Counted from the first letter of the stretch, positions 25,312-35,322 are shown. The stretch is 64,000 nucleotides of DNA from Pontibacter ramchanderi (GCF_002846395.1 NZ_PJMU01000002.1:186001-250000); one strand, 5' to 3'. The notes: generated by a model not told the origin, from the letters alone. Numbers and translations: made by a program.

Positions 25312-26235
25312 ATGAAAGGAGTTGTAGTAAAATCGACGGGGTCGTGGTACCTGGTGCGCGACGGGGAAGGCAAGTTGCACCGGGCCCGTCTGCGTGGCAA
25401 GTTCAAGCTCAAGGGCATGAAGGTAAGCAACCCGCTTGCCGTGGGCGACCGTGTAGAGTTCGATGTGGAAACGACCGGCGAAGACACGGCCGTGATTCAC
25501 AAGATCGAAGACCGCGAAAACTACATCATCCGGAAATCCACACACAAGGCCGAGCACGCCCACATCATCGCCGCCAACCTCGACCAGGCATTGCTCATTG
25601 CTACGCTGGTATCGCCCCGCACCTCTTTCGGCTTTATCGACCGCTTCCTTGTAACGGCCGAGGCCTACGGTATACCTACCGTTATCGTGTACAACAAAAC
25701 GGACCTCTACGACGAGGATATGCAGGAATACCAGCGGCAGATCGCTTACCTGTATGAGCGCATCGGCTACAAAGTGTTGGGCGTTTCGGCACACGCCAAC
25801 GAAGGTATAGACACGCTGAAAGAATTGCTGCACGGTAAAACCACTCTATTCTCAGGTCATTCAGGCGTAGGCAAATCTACGCTTATCAACCTCATCGTGC
25901 CCGATCTCGACCTAAAAACCTCCGAAATCTCTGATTTCTCTGACAAAGGCGTGCACACCACCACTTTCGCCGAGATGTTCGAGATCGATCCCGAGACCTT
26001 CATCATCGACACGCCCGGCATCAAAGAGCTCGGCATCGTCGATATCCCGAAACAAGAGCTCGGCCACTTCTTCCCCGAAATGCGCGAGCGCCTCAACCAG
26101 TGCCGCTTCAACAATTGCTCCCACTTCAATGAACCCGGCTGCGCCGTAGTAGACGCCGTACGCAAGAACGAAATCGCCCTGACCCGGTACGAGAGCTACC
26201 TGAGCATGCTGCAGGGGGAGGATAACAGGAAATGA
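25312..26235 (+). CDS. rsgA: Ribosome small subunit-dependent GTPase A
   Basis: The 307-residue circularly permuted GTPase has an N-terminal OB fold (about 1-65), then G4 YNKTDL, G1 GHSGVGKS and G3 DTPGIKE in that permuted order. A C-terminal zinc knuckle follows with CRFNNCSHFNEPGC. It assists late 30S maturation. It is 5 bases after waaA and certainly co-transcribed. Downstream the sequence passes straight into a repeat-rich spacer. Confidence 0.96.
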   Translation: MKGVVVKSTGSWYLVRDGEGKLHRARLRGKFKLKGMKVSNPLAVGDRVEFDVETTGEDTAVIHKIEDRENYIIRKSTHKAEHAHIIAANLDQALLIATLVSPRTSFGFIDRFLVTAEAYGIPTVIVYNKTDLYDEDMQEYQRQIAYLYERIGYKVLGVSAHANEGIDTLKELLHGKTTLFSGHSGVGKSTLINLIVPDLDLKTSEISDFSDKGVHTTTFAEMFEIDPETFIIDTPGIKELGIVDIPKQELGHFFPEMRERLNQCRFNNCSHFNEPGCAVVDAVRKNEIALTRYESYLSMLQGEDNRK

Positions 26236-26931
26236 GTGAGTTAGTGAATGGTGAGGTTTGTAGTGAAAGGTCGTGACCTGTTCGAATCGTGCACCTATAT
26301 AACCTGTCTGAATCAGGATTTAATGATTTACAGGATTCTCTTGCACGATTAACATCCCCCTGCCCCCTTCGAAGGGGGACTTTTCTGCTACTGCTACTTT
26401 ACAGGTATAGCTTCTTAGTTGCGGCAGTACCTTTGCAGGCCCGAATCCAACTACCCCTAACCCCTCCTTATCCAAGGCGGGGAGACTGTAATTGCCATTC
26501 CAAGGTACAAGCGTTGTGGCACACATTCCTGGCAGGTATAGCAAGACTTACTTGCACGTGAACTACAAAGCAAATTTCCTCTGCCAGGTGCACTTTTCGG
26601 CGCTCCACTGTTGGGGGTGAAGGGGTCCCCCTGTCAAGAGCGTTCAGCGAGTGGGGGTAGGGGCCCTCGATTTGTGTCAAGACAAAAAGTGAGTGCCCGC
26701 CGCACAGGCGAAAAGCCAACTATGAAATAGCAAAACCGCTATACCTGTAACAGCCGTAGCTATATCTATACCTGGGCCAGATGCACCACCATAGCAATCA
26801 CGATCGAGGACGCTCGCGCCATTAAACTATACCTGCAAACCAGCCCCGCCGGCCAGGCGAAAAGCCAGAAGCAACCTCAACTACAAGCTCCCCCACCCCG
26901 TTATGAAAGAATGAACCTCACCACGACCACT
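26236..26931. repeat. Repeat-rich spacer, mosaic of dispersed elements (copy A)
   Basis: This spacer of about 690 bases has no credible gene. It holds an inverted TGCACGATTCGG repeat (26259-26295), then TGCACGATTAACATCCCCCT (26342), CTGGCAGGTATAGCAAGACT (about 26530), CTATACCTGGGCCAG (about 26766) and GAGGACGCTCGCGCCAT (about 26805). The last four recur in the same order in the spacer at 43436-43937. The two regions therefore look like diverged copies of one non-coding element. Confidence 0.65.
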
Positions 26932-27633
26932 ATGAAAATTGAAAACGCAAACATTCTGATCACAGGCGGCACACTTGGCATCGGGTACGCCACCGCCAGA
27001 ATACTCATAGAGCACGGCGCTAACGTAGCCATAACAGGCCGCGACGAGAAACGGACACACAAAGCGGCAAGAGAACTGGGCGCCCTGCCCATTACGGCAG
27101 ACGTGGCCAACCCGGAGGACGTGAAGCGCACCTTTCAGCTATTCATGGAAGAATATGGCCGGCTTGATGCGCTGATCAATAATGCAGGAATAGGATTCTC
27201 AAAAAAACTGGAGGAGGTGAAGCTAGAGGATTTTCAGCAGATCTACAGTGTAAATGTGTTTGGGGCAGCGCTAATGGGAAAGCGGGCAGCAGAAATTTTC
27301 AAAAAGCAGAACTACGGCAACATCATCAACATCGGCTCCACAGCGGCGACTAAAGGCTATGAAGGCGGAACGGTATACGCTTCGTCAAAGTTTGCTTTGC
27401 GCGGCATGACGCAGTGCTGGCAGGCCGAACTCCGGAAGTACAATGTGCGGGTGATGTTGCTCAACCCAAGTGAAGTGACCACCGCCTTTGGCCGCGAAGA
27501 AAGAGAAGAACGCGACAGCCAGCCAAACAAACTGCGTGGCCGCGAAATTGCGCGGGCAATAAAAGGCGCACTGGAGCTGGATGACCGGGGTTTTATACCT
27601 GAGATGGCCGTATGGGCAACTAACCCGTTTTAA
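26932..27633 (+). CDS. Short-chain dehydrogenase/reductase (DltE-like)
   Basis: The product of about 233 residues is an SDR with the nucleotide motif TGGTLGIG, NNAG, a catalytic Ser in INIGSTAAT and YASSK. TGRDEKRTHKA after strand 2 suggests NADP(H). The start is taken at the second ATG (MKIENANILITGG), which fits SDR N-termini. An ATG at 26911 would add seven residues. The stop lies one base from the convergent fasciclin gene. The substrate is unknown. Confidence 0.87.
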   Translation: MKIENANILITGGTLGIGYATARILIEHGANVAITGRDEKRTHKAARELGALPITADVANPEDVKRTFQLFMEEYGRLDALINNAGIGFSKKLEEVKLEDFQQIYSVNVFGAALMGKRAAEIFKKQNYGNIINIGSTAATKGYEGGTVYASSKFALRGMTQCWQAELRKYNVRVMLLNPSEVTTAFGREEREERDSQPNKLRGREIARAIKGALELDDRGFIPEMAVWATNPF

Positions 27634-27634
27634 A

Positions 27635-28264
27635 TTAAAGCGCCGTTTCCTTTACAGGAACCAACACCCTGTTCACAACATGCAGCACGCCGTTGCCGCA
27701 CATTACATCGGGGTCCTCTATCAGAGCATTCCCGATCTGTACCTTGTCGTTGTGCTTTGCCACCTTCAGCTGGTGTCCGGCCACTGTCTTCAGGATAGCT
27801 CCGTCCTGCAGGTCGCTTGTGGTTAATTTGCCTGCAATGATGTGGTTGTTGAGCAGTTGCTGCAGCAGATCACGGTTCTCAGCACTCTCAAGATGATCGC
27901 GCAGGCTGTCGGGCAATGCCTGGAAAGCGGCCTGCGAGGGGGCCAGCACAGTATAGGGCCCGGTGCCGCGCAGATTTTTAGCAATGCCCGCTTTTTTTAG
28001 CATTTCATTGAACGTACTCAGATCGTCGTTGCTGGCTATATTCTCCAGCAGGCTACGGGAGGAGACACTGGCTGCGTCGGCACTGCCCGAAAGCTGGCGT
28101 TCGGTGCTGGCTTGTGGCGCAACACTGCCATTTGTCTGTAAGGCATTCACCCCCTCCTGCAGTGCAGCCTCGTTGCTGGTTTGGGTAGTTTCAGGCTGGT
28201 CGCAGGCAGTGAGCAGCAGGGTAGTAAGTCCAACCAAAGTCAGGTAGTAGGGCAGCGTTTTCAT
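27635..28264 (-). CDS. Fasciclin (FAS1) domain lipoprotein
   Basis: The 209-residue protein has a lipobox (LLLTAC, Cys21), a low-complexity Ser/Ala/Gln linker to about residue 68, and one FAS1 domain. The domain shows SLLENIASNDDLSTF, then GPYTVLAPSQAAF, a NHIIAGKL motif and the C-terminal NGVLHVVNRVLVP. FAS1 domains mediate adhesion in many exported proteins; the ligand is unknown. It is convergent with the SDR gene with a one-base gap. Confidence 0.9.
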   Translation of the reverse strand: MKTLPYYLTLVGLTTLLLTACDQPETTQTSNEAALQEGVNALQTNGSVAPQASTERQLSGSADAASVSSRSLLENIASNDDLSTFNEMLKKAGIAKNLRGTGPYTVLAPSQAAFQALPDSLRDHLESAENRDLLQQLLNNHIIAGKLTTSDLQDGAILKTVAGHQLKVAKHNDKVQIGNALIEDPDVMCGNGVLHVVNRVLVPVKETAL

Positions 28265-28409
28265 AGTGGCTCAGATTTATTCTGTTTCGAGTGTCGTGCT
28301 ATAATACAATTACTGTTTTGGAGCGCCACAAGTTTTGGCAAATACCGGGCCAGTTGCCGGCTCCATCAAATCGCGGTGCCGGTGCCTGGCTGTCAATTAA
28401 TATTTTGCG

Positions 28410-28417
28410 TACTTTTG
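28410..28417 (+). promoter_or_regulatory. -7 box of the peptidyl-prolyl isomerase gene
   Basis: TACTTTTG matches TAnnTTTG and lies 38 bases before the ATG at 28456. No clear TTG is seen at the -33 distance. Confidence 0.45.
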
Positions 28418-28455
28418 TACTTGTTCGTATTACGTTATACCAAACAATTAAAATT

Positions 28456-28914
28456 ATGAGAACCGCAGAAATCCATACCGGAAAAGGCGTCATGAAAGTA
28501 GAGTTCTATGAAAAAGACGCGCCAAAGACGGTAGAAAATTTTATAAAGCTTGCCAAAGAGGGCTTTTACGATGGCCTGACCTTCCACCGCGTTATTCCTG
28601 ACTTCGTAATTCAGGGCGGGTGCCCGAACACCCGCGAGGGCGCCAAGGGCGTGCCAGGCACTGGCGGACCAGGCTACAAAATCGACTGCGAGCTGACCGG
28701 TGAAAACCAGTACCATGACCGCGGTGTGCTGAGCATGGCGCATGCCGGCCGTAACACAGGTGGGTCACAGTTCTTTATCGTGCACAATCGTAAAAACACT
28801 GCCCACCTCGACCGTAACCATACCTGCTTCGGCAAAGTGGTAGAAGGGGTAGATGTGATCGACCAGATCAGGGCCAACGACAGAATCGAGAAAATTGTGG
28901 TGAACGAGGAATAA
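28456..28914 (+). CDS. Cyclophilin-type peptidyl-prolyl cis-trans isomerase
   Basis: The 152-residue cytosolic cyclophilin shows [15 protein letters not shown], the GGSQFFI signature and [15 protein letters not shown]. There is no signal peptide. The open frame extends upstream, but the ATG at 28456 ([11 protein letters not shown]) follows a good -7 box and matches the family start. It catalyses Xaa-Pro isomerisation in protein folding. A terminator follows. Confidence 0.93.
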   Translation: MRTAEIHTGKGVMKVEFYEKDAPKTVENFIKLAKEGFYDGLTFHRVIPDFVIQGGCPNTREGAKGVPGTGGPGYKIDCELTGENQYHDRGVLSMAHAGRNTGGSQFFIVHNRKNTAHLDRNHTCFGKVVEGVDVIDQIRANDRIEKIVVNEE

Positions 28915-28937
28915 ACTCTCCATACCCAGCATGTTGG

Positions 28938-28964
28938 AAAGACCGCACCTGTTGCGGTCTTTTT
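28938..28964 (+). terminator. Terminator after the cyclophilin gene
   Basis: AAAGACCGCA pairs with TGCGGTCTTT across a CCTGT loop, followed by a T run. Confidence 0.88.
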
Positions 28965-29182
28965 GCTTTATACCCTGCCTCAACAGGGTTCATAGCGCTT
29001 TTCATAGCAGAATTAGGATATCCTCCTTTATTCTAAAGGATTTTGTTTAATTTTACCTGACGCGGGCATGCTTTCCGGACTCATTGGCAGCGCCATACCT
29101 GGTTCTTTGCCTGCACCTCGTAAATCTAAACCTTACACCAAACACCGGCGGCCGATGCGTTGCGCCCGCCACACACCTGTTT

Positions 29183-30496
29183 ATGAAGAAATTAGCTCTG
29201 CACTGGCAGATCCTGATCGGTCTGACCCTTGGGGTAGTCTGGGGATTTGTAGCCAGCTCTTACGGTCTGATCGAATTCACCACCGATTGGATCAAACCAT
29301 TCGGCACCATCTTTATCAACCTGCTCAAACTGATCGCGGTGCCGCTGGTGTTCGTATCGCTTATAACAGGTGTGGCCAGTCTGAGTGATGTAAGCAAACT
29401 CTCCCGCATTGGCACCAAAACCATCGGCTTATACCTGATGACCACCGTGCTGGCTGTGGTATTGGGCTTGGTGATCGTAAATGTGGTGGAGCCGGGCAAG
29501 GCCTTTTCCCCAGAGAAGCGTGAGGAATTCAAATCGCAGTTTGCAGCCACCACCGAGCAGCGGTCATCGGCCGCAGCCGCCGTTGATCAGCAGGGCCCGC
29601 TACAGGCGCTCATCGATATTGTGCCGGACAACATCTTCGGAGCCATGACCAGCAACAGCAGTATGCTGCAGGTCATTTTCTTTGCGCTGTTATTCGGCAT
29701 TGCCCTGATCATGATTCCGAAAGACAAATCCTCCCCGGTCAATGCCTTTTTTGAGGGCGTCAACCTTGTTGTGCTCAAAATGGTGGACATCATCATGATG
29801 GCGGCTCCATATGGTGTGTTCGCCCTGCTGGCCGGCCTGGTAGTTGACTTTGCCGGCGACGACCCGGCCGCGGCCGTGGAACTACTCCTGGTGCTGGGCT
29901 ACTATGGCATTGTCGTGACGGCAGGCCTGGCCATTATGATGCTGGTTGTTTACCCAATCCTCGTGACCACTATCGGCAAGACCAAATACACCGACTTCTT
30001 CAAAGGTATATTTCCGGCGCAGATGCTGGCGCTTTCCACCTCTTCGAGTGCGGCCACACTGCCTGTTACCATGGAGCGCTGCGAAGAGCGACTGGGCATC
30101 AACCGCGAGATCACCAGTTTTGTGCTGCCGCTGGGCGCCACCATCAACATGGACGGCACCAGCCTGTACCAGTCCGTGGCTGCCGTATTTATTGCGCAAG
30201 CCTACGGCATGGACCTGGACCTGATGACGCAGCTCGGGATTGTGATGACAGCAACACTGGCCTCCATCGGGGCAGCTGCCGTGCCGGGTGCCGGCGTGGT
30301 AATGCTTGTAATCGTGCTGCAGCAGGCAGGTATACCGATCGAAGGCATCGCCCTCATCCTGGCGCCTGACCGTATTCTGGATATGTTCCGCACCGTGGTG
30401 AACGTAACCGGCGATGCGACCGTGGCCATGGTGGTAGCCCAAACCGAAGGGCAACTGCACCCACCTGTGCTGGAAGACGTCGGTTTGCACGACTAA
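29183..30496 (+). CDS. Dicarboxylate/amino acid:cation symporter (DAACS)
   Basis: The 437-residue GltP/DctA-type transporter has multiple hydrophobic helices and the two re-entrant loop signatures (STSSSAATLPVT and AAAVPGAG). It also carries the NMDGTSLYQ motif that binds Na+/H+ and substrate. It imports glutamate/aspartate or C4-dicarboxylates. The chosen ATG at 29183 (MKKLALHWQILIG) removes 33 unlike residues present in a longer frame. It has its own terminator. Confidence 0.93.
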   Translation: MKKLALHWQILIGLTLGVVWGFVASSYGLIEFTTDWIKPFGTIFINLLKLIAVPLVFVSLITGVASLSDVSKLSRIGTKTIGLYLMTTVLAVVLGLVIVNVVEPGKAFSPEKREEFKSQFAATTEQRSSAAAAVDQQGPLQALIDIVPDNIFGAMTSNSSMLQVIFFALLFGIALIMIPKDKSSPVNAFFEGVNLVVLKMVDIIMMAAPYGVFALLAGLVVDFAGDDPAAAVELLLVLGYYGIVVTAGLAIMMLVVYPILVTTIGKTKYTDFFKGIFPAQMLALSTSSSAATLPVTMERCEERLGINREITSFVLPLGATINMDGTSLYQSVAAVFIAQAYGMDLDLMTQLGIVMTATLASIGAAAVPGAGVVMLVIVLQQAGIPIEGIALILAPDRILDMFRTVVNVTGDATVAMVVAQTEGQLHPPVLEDVGLHD

Positions 30497-30516
30497 TTAA
30501 TTCTGATAATTCAAGC

Positions 30517-30555
30517 AAAACACAAGGCTGCTTCCCTGCGGTCTTGTGTTTTTTT
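30517..30555 (+). terminator. Terminator after the symporter gene
   Basis: AAAACACAAG pairs with CTTGTGTTTT over a 16-base loop and runs into T7. Confidence 0.8.
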
Positions 30556-30619
30556 ATGTACCTTGGTTAACTATACCTGCTACCCACAGGTATACAGAGT
30601 CACACTAGTCAGCGCAGGT

Positions 30620-31354
30620 ATGAAGCAAAAAGACATGCAGCTATTCCGGCTATACCCACTCGGCGACAGCGCCATTACGGTGCAGTTCGGCGACAGCATC
30701 GACAAAGCGACCCATACAAAAGTGCGCGCCTTCAGTGCCTACCTCGACCGCCATCCATTCACCGGATTCGTAGAGCAGGTGCCTGCCTTCAATTCTGTAA
30801 CCGTCTATTACGACCCCTGGCAGGCAAGTGAGCAAGGCTTCTACAACCCCTATACCCACGTAACTGAGCAGCTGCAGTATATGCTCAAAGTGGCCCGCGA
30901 GAACGACAAAGCCGCTGCTCCCCGCATAGTGGAGATTCCGGTTTGTTACAACGGCTCTTTTGGGCCCGACCTGGAGTATGTGGCCCGGCATACCAAACTC
31001 AGTCCGCAGGAGGTTATAGCCAGTCACACGCGCGGCAAGTACCAGGTATACATGATCGGTTTTGCGCCCGGCTTCCCCTACCTGGGTGGCATGGCCAAGA
31101 AGCTGGCTACCCCCCGCAAGCAAAACCCAAGGCCTGCTATACCTGCCGGCTCGGTAGGTATAGCAGGCAACCAGACAGGCATCTACCCCATTGAGACGCC
31201 TGGTGGCTGGCAATTGATCGGCCGTACGCCGCTTCGCCTTTTTGACCCAAACCGGGAGCAGCCCAGCCTGTTACAGGCCGGCGACCAGATCAGGTTCGTG
31301 GCTATTTCAGAAAAGGAATACTGGAAGTTAAAGGACAAGGCGCATGGGGCTTGA
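30620..31354 (+). CDS. pxpB: 5-oxoprolinase subunit PxpB
   Basis: The product of about 244 residues is a KipI/PxpB-type protein: PLGDSAITVQFGD at the start, then VEIPVCYNGSFGPDL, MIGFAPGFPYLGG and IPAGSVGIAGNQTGIYP. With PxpC and PxpA it forms the ATP-dependent prokaryotic 5-oxoprolinase, which opens 5-oxoproline (pyroglutamate) to glutamate. ATG at 30620 is used; a second ATG four codons later is possible. It overlaps pxpC by 11 bases. Confidence 0.93.
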   Translation: MKQKDMQLFRLYPLGDSAITVQFGDSIDKATHTKVRAFSAYLDRHPFTGFVEQVPAFNSVTVYYDPWQASEQGFYNPYTHVTEQLQYMLKVARENDKAAAPRIVEIPVCYNGSFGPDLEYVARHTKLSPQEVIASHTRGKYQVYMIGFAPGFPYLGGMAKKLATPRKQNPRPAIPAGSVGIAGNQTGIYPIETPGGWQLIGRTPLRLFDPNREQPSLLQAGDQIRFVAISEKEYWKLKDKAHGA

Positions 31355-32351
31355 GATCGTAAAACCGGGCCTGCTGACCACCTTGCAGGACAGGGGCAGG
31401 TATGGCCATCAGAAAGAAGGCATCATCACCAGCGGCGCCATGGATGCTTTTGCCTACCGCGTAGCCAACATGCTGGCAGGAAATAATGAAGAGGAAGCCG
31501 CCCTGGAAATAACCCTGATCGGACCCACTATCCATTTTACCGAAGATCAGCTAATCGCCCTGACCGGAGCTGATCTGTCAGCGGAGCTTAACGGAGAGAA
31601 AGTCCGGCTATGGCGGCCCGTTTTTGTGAAGAGCGGAAGTACATTAACCTTTGGAGCTCCTATATCAGGCTGCCGTGCTTACCTGGCAGTATCAGGAGGC
31701 TTTGCGATACCGCAGGTGATGGGTAGTTACGCCACTTACCTGCAGGCAGGTATAGGTGGGTACCAGGGCAGGGCGTTGCAGGCCGGCGACTTTATACCTT
31801 GCCCTGGTCCATCGGATACAGGTATAGCGCTGTTCGCACAGGCATCAGCCAACACCGAGGGCCACGACTACACTGTCGCCAGTTGGACTCCCGACCCGCA
31901 GTATTTTCCCACCTATGCCCCCAATCCGATCCTTCGGGCTATCAAAGGCCCTGAGTTCGAACTCTTTTCGGAAACCAGCAGAGAGCAGGTATGGACAGAG
32001 CGCTTTCAGGTATCGGCACAGTCGGACCGTATGGGCTACCGGCTGCAGGGCGTTTCGCTGTACCTGAGTGAGCCGACCGAGCTTATCTCGACTGCCGTTA
32101 CGTTTGGCACCGTGCAGGTACCACCCGAAGGCAAGCCGATCGTGCTGATGGCCGACCACCAGACCACCGGCGGCTATCCGCGCATGCTGCAGGTTGTTAG
32201 CGTCGATTTGCCTATCTTGGCGCAGGTCGTGCCGGGCCAGACGATCTCGTTTGAGGAAGTGTCGCTGGAAGAAGCGCAACAGCTCTACATCCGGCAGGAG
32301 CAAAATCTGTCGCAGCTGGCACATGCCATTCACCTAAAACACACCCAATGA
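31344..32351 (+). CDS. pxpC: 5-oxoprolinase subunit PxpC
   Basis: The 335-residue KipA/PxpC-type protein (biotin-dependent carboxyltransferase-like fold) begins [19 protein letters not shown] and contains [15 protein letters not shown] and [12 protein letters not shown], all family signatures. It is the second subunit of 5-oxoprolinase. Start and stop overlap pxpB (11 bases) and pxpA (4 bases), so the operon is tightly coupled. Confidence 0.94.
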   Translation: MGLEIVKPGLLTTLQDRGRYGHQKEGIITSGAMDAFAYRVANMLAGNNEEEAALEITLIGPTIHFTEDQLIALTGADLSAELNGEKVRLWRPVFVKSGSTLTFGAPISGCRAYLAVSGGFAIPQVMGSYATYLQAGIGGYQGRALQAGDFIPCPGPSDTGIALFAQASANTEGHDYTVASWTPDPQYFPTYAPNPILRAIKGPEFELFSETSREQVWTERFQVSAQSDRMGYRLQGVSLYLSEPTELISTAVTFGTVQVPPEGKPIVLMADHQTTGGYPRMLQVVSVDLPILAQVVPGQTISFEEVSLEEAQQLYIRQEQNLSQLAHAIHLKHTQ

Positions 32352-33127
32352 AAAAACCCCTTTCTGTTGACCTGAACTGCGATCTGGGCGAGAGTTTTGG
32401 CGCCTATCGTATGGGAAACGACGAGCAGATCCTCCCTTTTGTCACCTCGGCCAACATTGCCTGCGGGTTTCATGCCGGCGACCCGGGCGTGATGCGCAGG
32501 ACCGTACAGCTTTGCCTGCAGCACCACGTGGCCATCGGCGCTCACCCCGGCCTGCCCGATCTAGTGGGCTTTGGCCGGCGCAACATGGCTGTTTCGGCGG
32601 AGGAGGTATGCGACATGGTGGTGTATCAAATTGGCGCACTGCAGGCTTTCGTGCAGGCTGAGGGCAGCACGCTGCACCACGTGAAACCGCATGGGGCGCT
32701 CTACAACATGGCCGCTACCGATACCAATCTGGCCGAAGCCATCGCTGAGGCAATTTATAAGGTAAACCCTGAAGCGCTGCTGTACGGCCTGGCTGGAAGT
32801 GAGCTGATCAAAGCTGCCAACCGGCTTCAACTAGGAGCTGCTCACGAAGTGTTTGCGGACCGCACCTACCAGCATGATGGCACGCTCACCTCCCGCCGCC
32901 AACCTGATGCGCTCATTCCTGACCCGGACAAAGCGGCTAGCCAGGTGCTGCGCATGGTGCGCGAAGGCAAGGTGCAGTCGCAGCAGGGAGTTGAGGTAGG
33001 TATAGAGGCTGATACGGTTTGCATACACGGCGATGGCCCGCATGCCCTGGAATTTGCCCGCCACATCAACGAAACTCTGCAACGGGAAGGTATAGCACTC
33101 GCCCCACCAAACAAGCTCCGCACATGA
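32348..33127 (+). CDS. pxpA: 5-oxoprolinase subunit PxpA
   Basis: The 259-residue LamB/YcsF family protein has the diagnostic start [16 protein letters not shown], then [36 protein letters not shown] and [14 protein letters not shown]. It is the third subunit of the pyroglutamate-cleaving enzyme. It overlaps pxpC and the downstream transporter gene by 4 bases each. Confidence 0.96.
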   Translation: MKKPLSVDLNCDLGESFGAYRMGNDEQILPFVTSANIACGFHAGDPGVMRRTVQLCLQHHVAIGAHPGLPDLVGFGRRNMAVSAEEVCDMVVYQIGALQAFVQAEGSTLHHVKPHGALYNMAATDTNLAEAIAEAIYKVNPEALLYGLAGSELIKAANRLQLGAAHEVFADRTYQHDGTLTSRRQPDALIPDPDKAASQVLRMVREGKVQSQQGVEVGIEADTVCIHGDGPHALEFARHINETLQREGIALAPPNKLRT

Positions 33128-34314
33128 AGCAGAAACGCAACTGGAGCGTGCTGCTCGGGGCCGCCTTTCTGATGGCAACTTCGGCCGTCGGCCCGGGCTT
33201 CCTTACCCAAACTACTGTCTTCACGCAATCGTTGGCGGCGAGCTTTGGCTTTGTCATTCTGGCCTCCATCATCCTCGACATTGGCGTGCAGCTGAATGTG
33301 TGGCGGGTGATTGCCGTGTCGGAGAAGCGGGCGCAGGACATTGCCAACCTGGTGCTGCCCGGCCTAGGCCTGTTTGTGGCGGTACTGATCGTGCTCGGCG
33401 GTTTTGCCTTTAACATCGGCAATGTGGGTGGCGCCGGACTCGGCTTTAATGTGCTTTTCGGGATTACGCCAGAACTAGGGGCCATTATAGCAGCGGCCGT
33501 TGCCATAGGCATTTTCCTGGTGCGGGAGGCCAAGAAAGTGATGGACCGCTTCGCCCAGTTCATGGGGCTGCTCATGATTTTGCTGATCGTTTATGTAGCC
33601 ATCACCTCCTCTCCTCCCCTGGCTGAGGCAGCGGTCAAAACCTTCGTGCCAGATCAGATCGATCTCATTGCCATCATCACCCTGGTGGGTGGCACCGTGG
33701 GCGGCTACATTACCTTTGCGGGCGGCCACCGGCTACTCGATGCTGGCGTGAAAGGGGAAGCAGCTCTACCAGAAGTGAACGCCAGCGCGGTGTCAGGTAT
33801 AACCGTGGCTTCCATTATCCGCATTTTCCTTTTTCTGGCGGCGCTGGGTGTGGTTAGCAAGGGATTGATTCTGGACGAAAGCAATCCGCCTGCCTCCGTG
33901 TTCCAACTGGCGGCCGGAAATATCGGGTATAAGCTGTTTGGCATTGTAATGGTGTCGGCAGCCATTACCTCGGTGATCGGCTCGGCCTATACCTCGGTTT
34001 CCTTTATCAAATCGTTTCACAAGAGCATCGAGCAACACGAGAACTGGTTCATCATCGGTTTTATCGCCATCTCCACAGTCATTTTTGTAACCATCGGCCG
34101 ACCGGTGCACCTGCTCATCCTGGCGGGCGCCCTCAACGGACTCATCCTCCCGATCACACTTGGCACCATCCTGATTGCTGCCCATAAAACAAAGATCATC
34201 GGCAGGTATAAGCACCCGCTGTGGCTGACGATTTTTGGCATACTGGTGGTGCTGGTGATGGCGTGGATGGGTGGCTATACCTTGGTGAAGCAGTTGCCGG
34301 TTTTGTTTGGGTAA
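33124..34314 (+). CDS. Nramp family transporter in the 5-oxoprolinase operon
   Basis: The 396-residue protein has about 11 hydrophobic helices and belongs to the NRAMP superfamily ([15 protein letters not shown] in helix 1, [13 protein letters not shown] in helix 6). The strict DPGN and MPH metal-binding motifs of Mn/Fe transporters are absent. That fits the YcsG-like group, which in Bacillus subtilis is encoded beside ycsF and kipI-kipA. Its start overlaps the pxpA stop (ATGA). Location suggests transport of 5-oxoproline or another organic substrate rather than metal; this is inference. Confidence 0.85.
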   Translation: MKQKRNWSVLLGAAFLMATSAVGPGFLTQTTVFTQSLAASFGFVILASIILDIGVQLNVWRVIAVSEKRAQDIANLVLPGLGLFVAVLIVLGGFAFNIGNVGGAGLGFNVLFGITPELGAIIAAAVAIGIFLVREAKKVMDRFAQFMGLLMILLIVYVAITSSPPLAEAAVKTFVPDQIDLIAIITLVGGTVGGYITFAGGHRLLDAGVKGEAALPEVNASAVSGITVASIIRIFLFLAALGVVSKGLILDESNPPASVFQLAAGNIGYKLFGIVMVSAAITSVIGSAYTSVSFIKSFHKSIEQHENWFIIGFIAISTVIFVTIGRPVHLLILAGALNGLILPITLGTILIAAHKTKIIGRYKHPLWLTIFGILVVLVMAWMGGYTLVKQLPVLFG

Positions 34315-34350
34315 GTTGCTTTTAAAAAACTAAACGCTTTAGCTAAGCAA

Positions 34351-34935
34351 ATGAAAATACAAAACCCGAGTGTCAACCTCTATGCATACCTCCTGGTACT
34401 TACATTAACTTTATCCTATGCGCTTTATCTCATTGAGGTAAGTGACATTTTGCTATTATATGAAATATTTATTTCCATACCCATTGCTATTACACTGATC
34501 TGGAGCATTGGCCTGGTCGTTTTAATCGTAATCAAAATAAAGGAGACCGGGCAACAGCCTAGCTGGTTGCCTGTGCTTTTGTCTGTGACTGTTTTACTTG
34601 CTTACTCGCTGCACTTTGGCTCCCGAAATGGCCTTTTCGATGGCGAGAAAGTTTTAGATGGCGCTTTCCTTGACGATAGGAGCAGAATGGATTTAACTCT
34701 GTACAGCAATGGGAAGTATACAATTTACTCGAACTGGCTGTTTGGAGAAGAGAGGTTAGAAGGACAGTACGAGCTGAAGGGAGACACCATCCTTTTTAAA
34801 AACTATCCTGTAGTTGGGACTGACTTTATAGCCCAGAAGATTATCATTAACAAAGAGGAAGGCAGAATATACTTCCGGAAATTATCTGATGGGACCTATG
34901 ATAAGGATTTCTATTTTTCTCGGATTGGTTTTTAA
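34351..34935 (+). CDS. Membrane protein with C-terminal beta domain, unknown
   Basis: The 194-residue protein has three hydrophobic helices in the first 90 residues (about 12-30, 36-62, 72-90). A soluble C-terminal part (about 95-194) is rich in beta strands (LTLYSNGKYTIYSNW, EGQYELKGDTILF), like many small Bacteroidota proteins that sit downstream of transporters. No family is recognised. The gene is more AT-rich than its neighbours and lacks AGGTATA motifs, suggesting a different origin. Confidence 0.65.
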   Translation: MKIQNPSVNLYAYLLVLTLTLSYALYLIEVSDILLLYEIFISIPIAITLIWSIGLVVLIVIKIKETGQQPSWLPVLLSVTVLLAYSLHFGSRNGLFDGEKVLDGAFLDDRSRMDLTLYSNGKYTIYSNWLFGEERLEGQYELKGDTILFKNYPVVGTDFIAQKIIINKEEGRIYFRKLSDGTYDKDFYFSRIGF

Positions 34936-34991
34936 GTTCAACACAGTCACTTGATTCACAACTGATAACAAACGCTAAACTGGTTGAACCC

Positions 34992-35282
34992 ATGAACCTC
35001 CCCACCTTCAAAGCCAGTCTCGCAGTTGATGCACCTCCACCAAAGGCGTCGGTATACCTGCAGGCGCTGTGGCACGAAGCGAAAGGCGACTGGGACAAGG
35101 CGCATGTGCTCATACAGGACCTGCCGGATAAAACCGCTGCCTGGATTCACGCCTACTTGCACCGCCAGGAAGGCGACAACTGGAACGCAGACTACTGGTA
35201 TAGCCGGGCCGGTAAAAAGCGGCCTAATACATCGCTTGAGGATGAGTGGGAAAGCCTCGTCACTACCTTGCTTCAGGTATAG
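34992..35282 (+). CDS. Conserved small helical protein, TPR-like
   Basis: The 96-residue protein has the pattern ALWHEAKGDWDKAHVLIQDL and then WIHAYLHRQEGDNWNADYWY. I recall this as a widespread hypothetical family resembling two TPR-like hairpins; no function is known. Conserved Trp and His residues are frequent. The stop codon (GTA-TAG) is part of a CAGGTATAG motif. It is followed by a bidirectional terminator. The gene looks real; the family recall is moderate. Confidence 0.7.
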   Translation: MNLPTFKASLAVDAPPPKASVYLQALWHEAKGDWDKAHVLIQDLPDKTAAWIHAYLHRQEGDNWNADYWYSRAGKKRPNTSLEDEWESLVTTLLQV

Positions 35283-35322
35283 CTTATCCTAAAGTCCATA
35301 TCCTTCCTTCTTCCAAGAAAAC

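Noticed and set aside
25240-25833. Minus-strand frame across waaA-rsgA
   Set aside because: Antisense to two certain genes with no recognisable domain.
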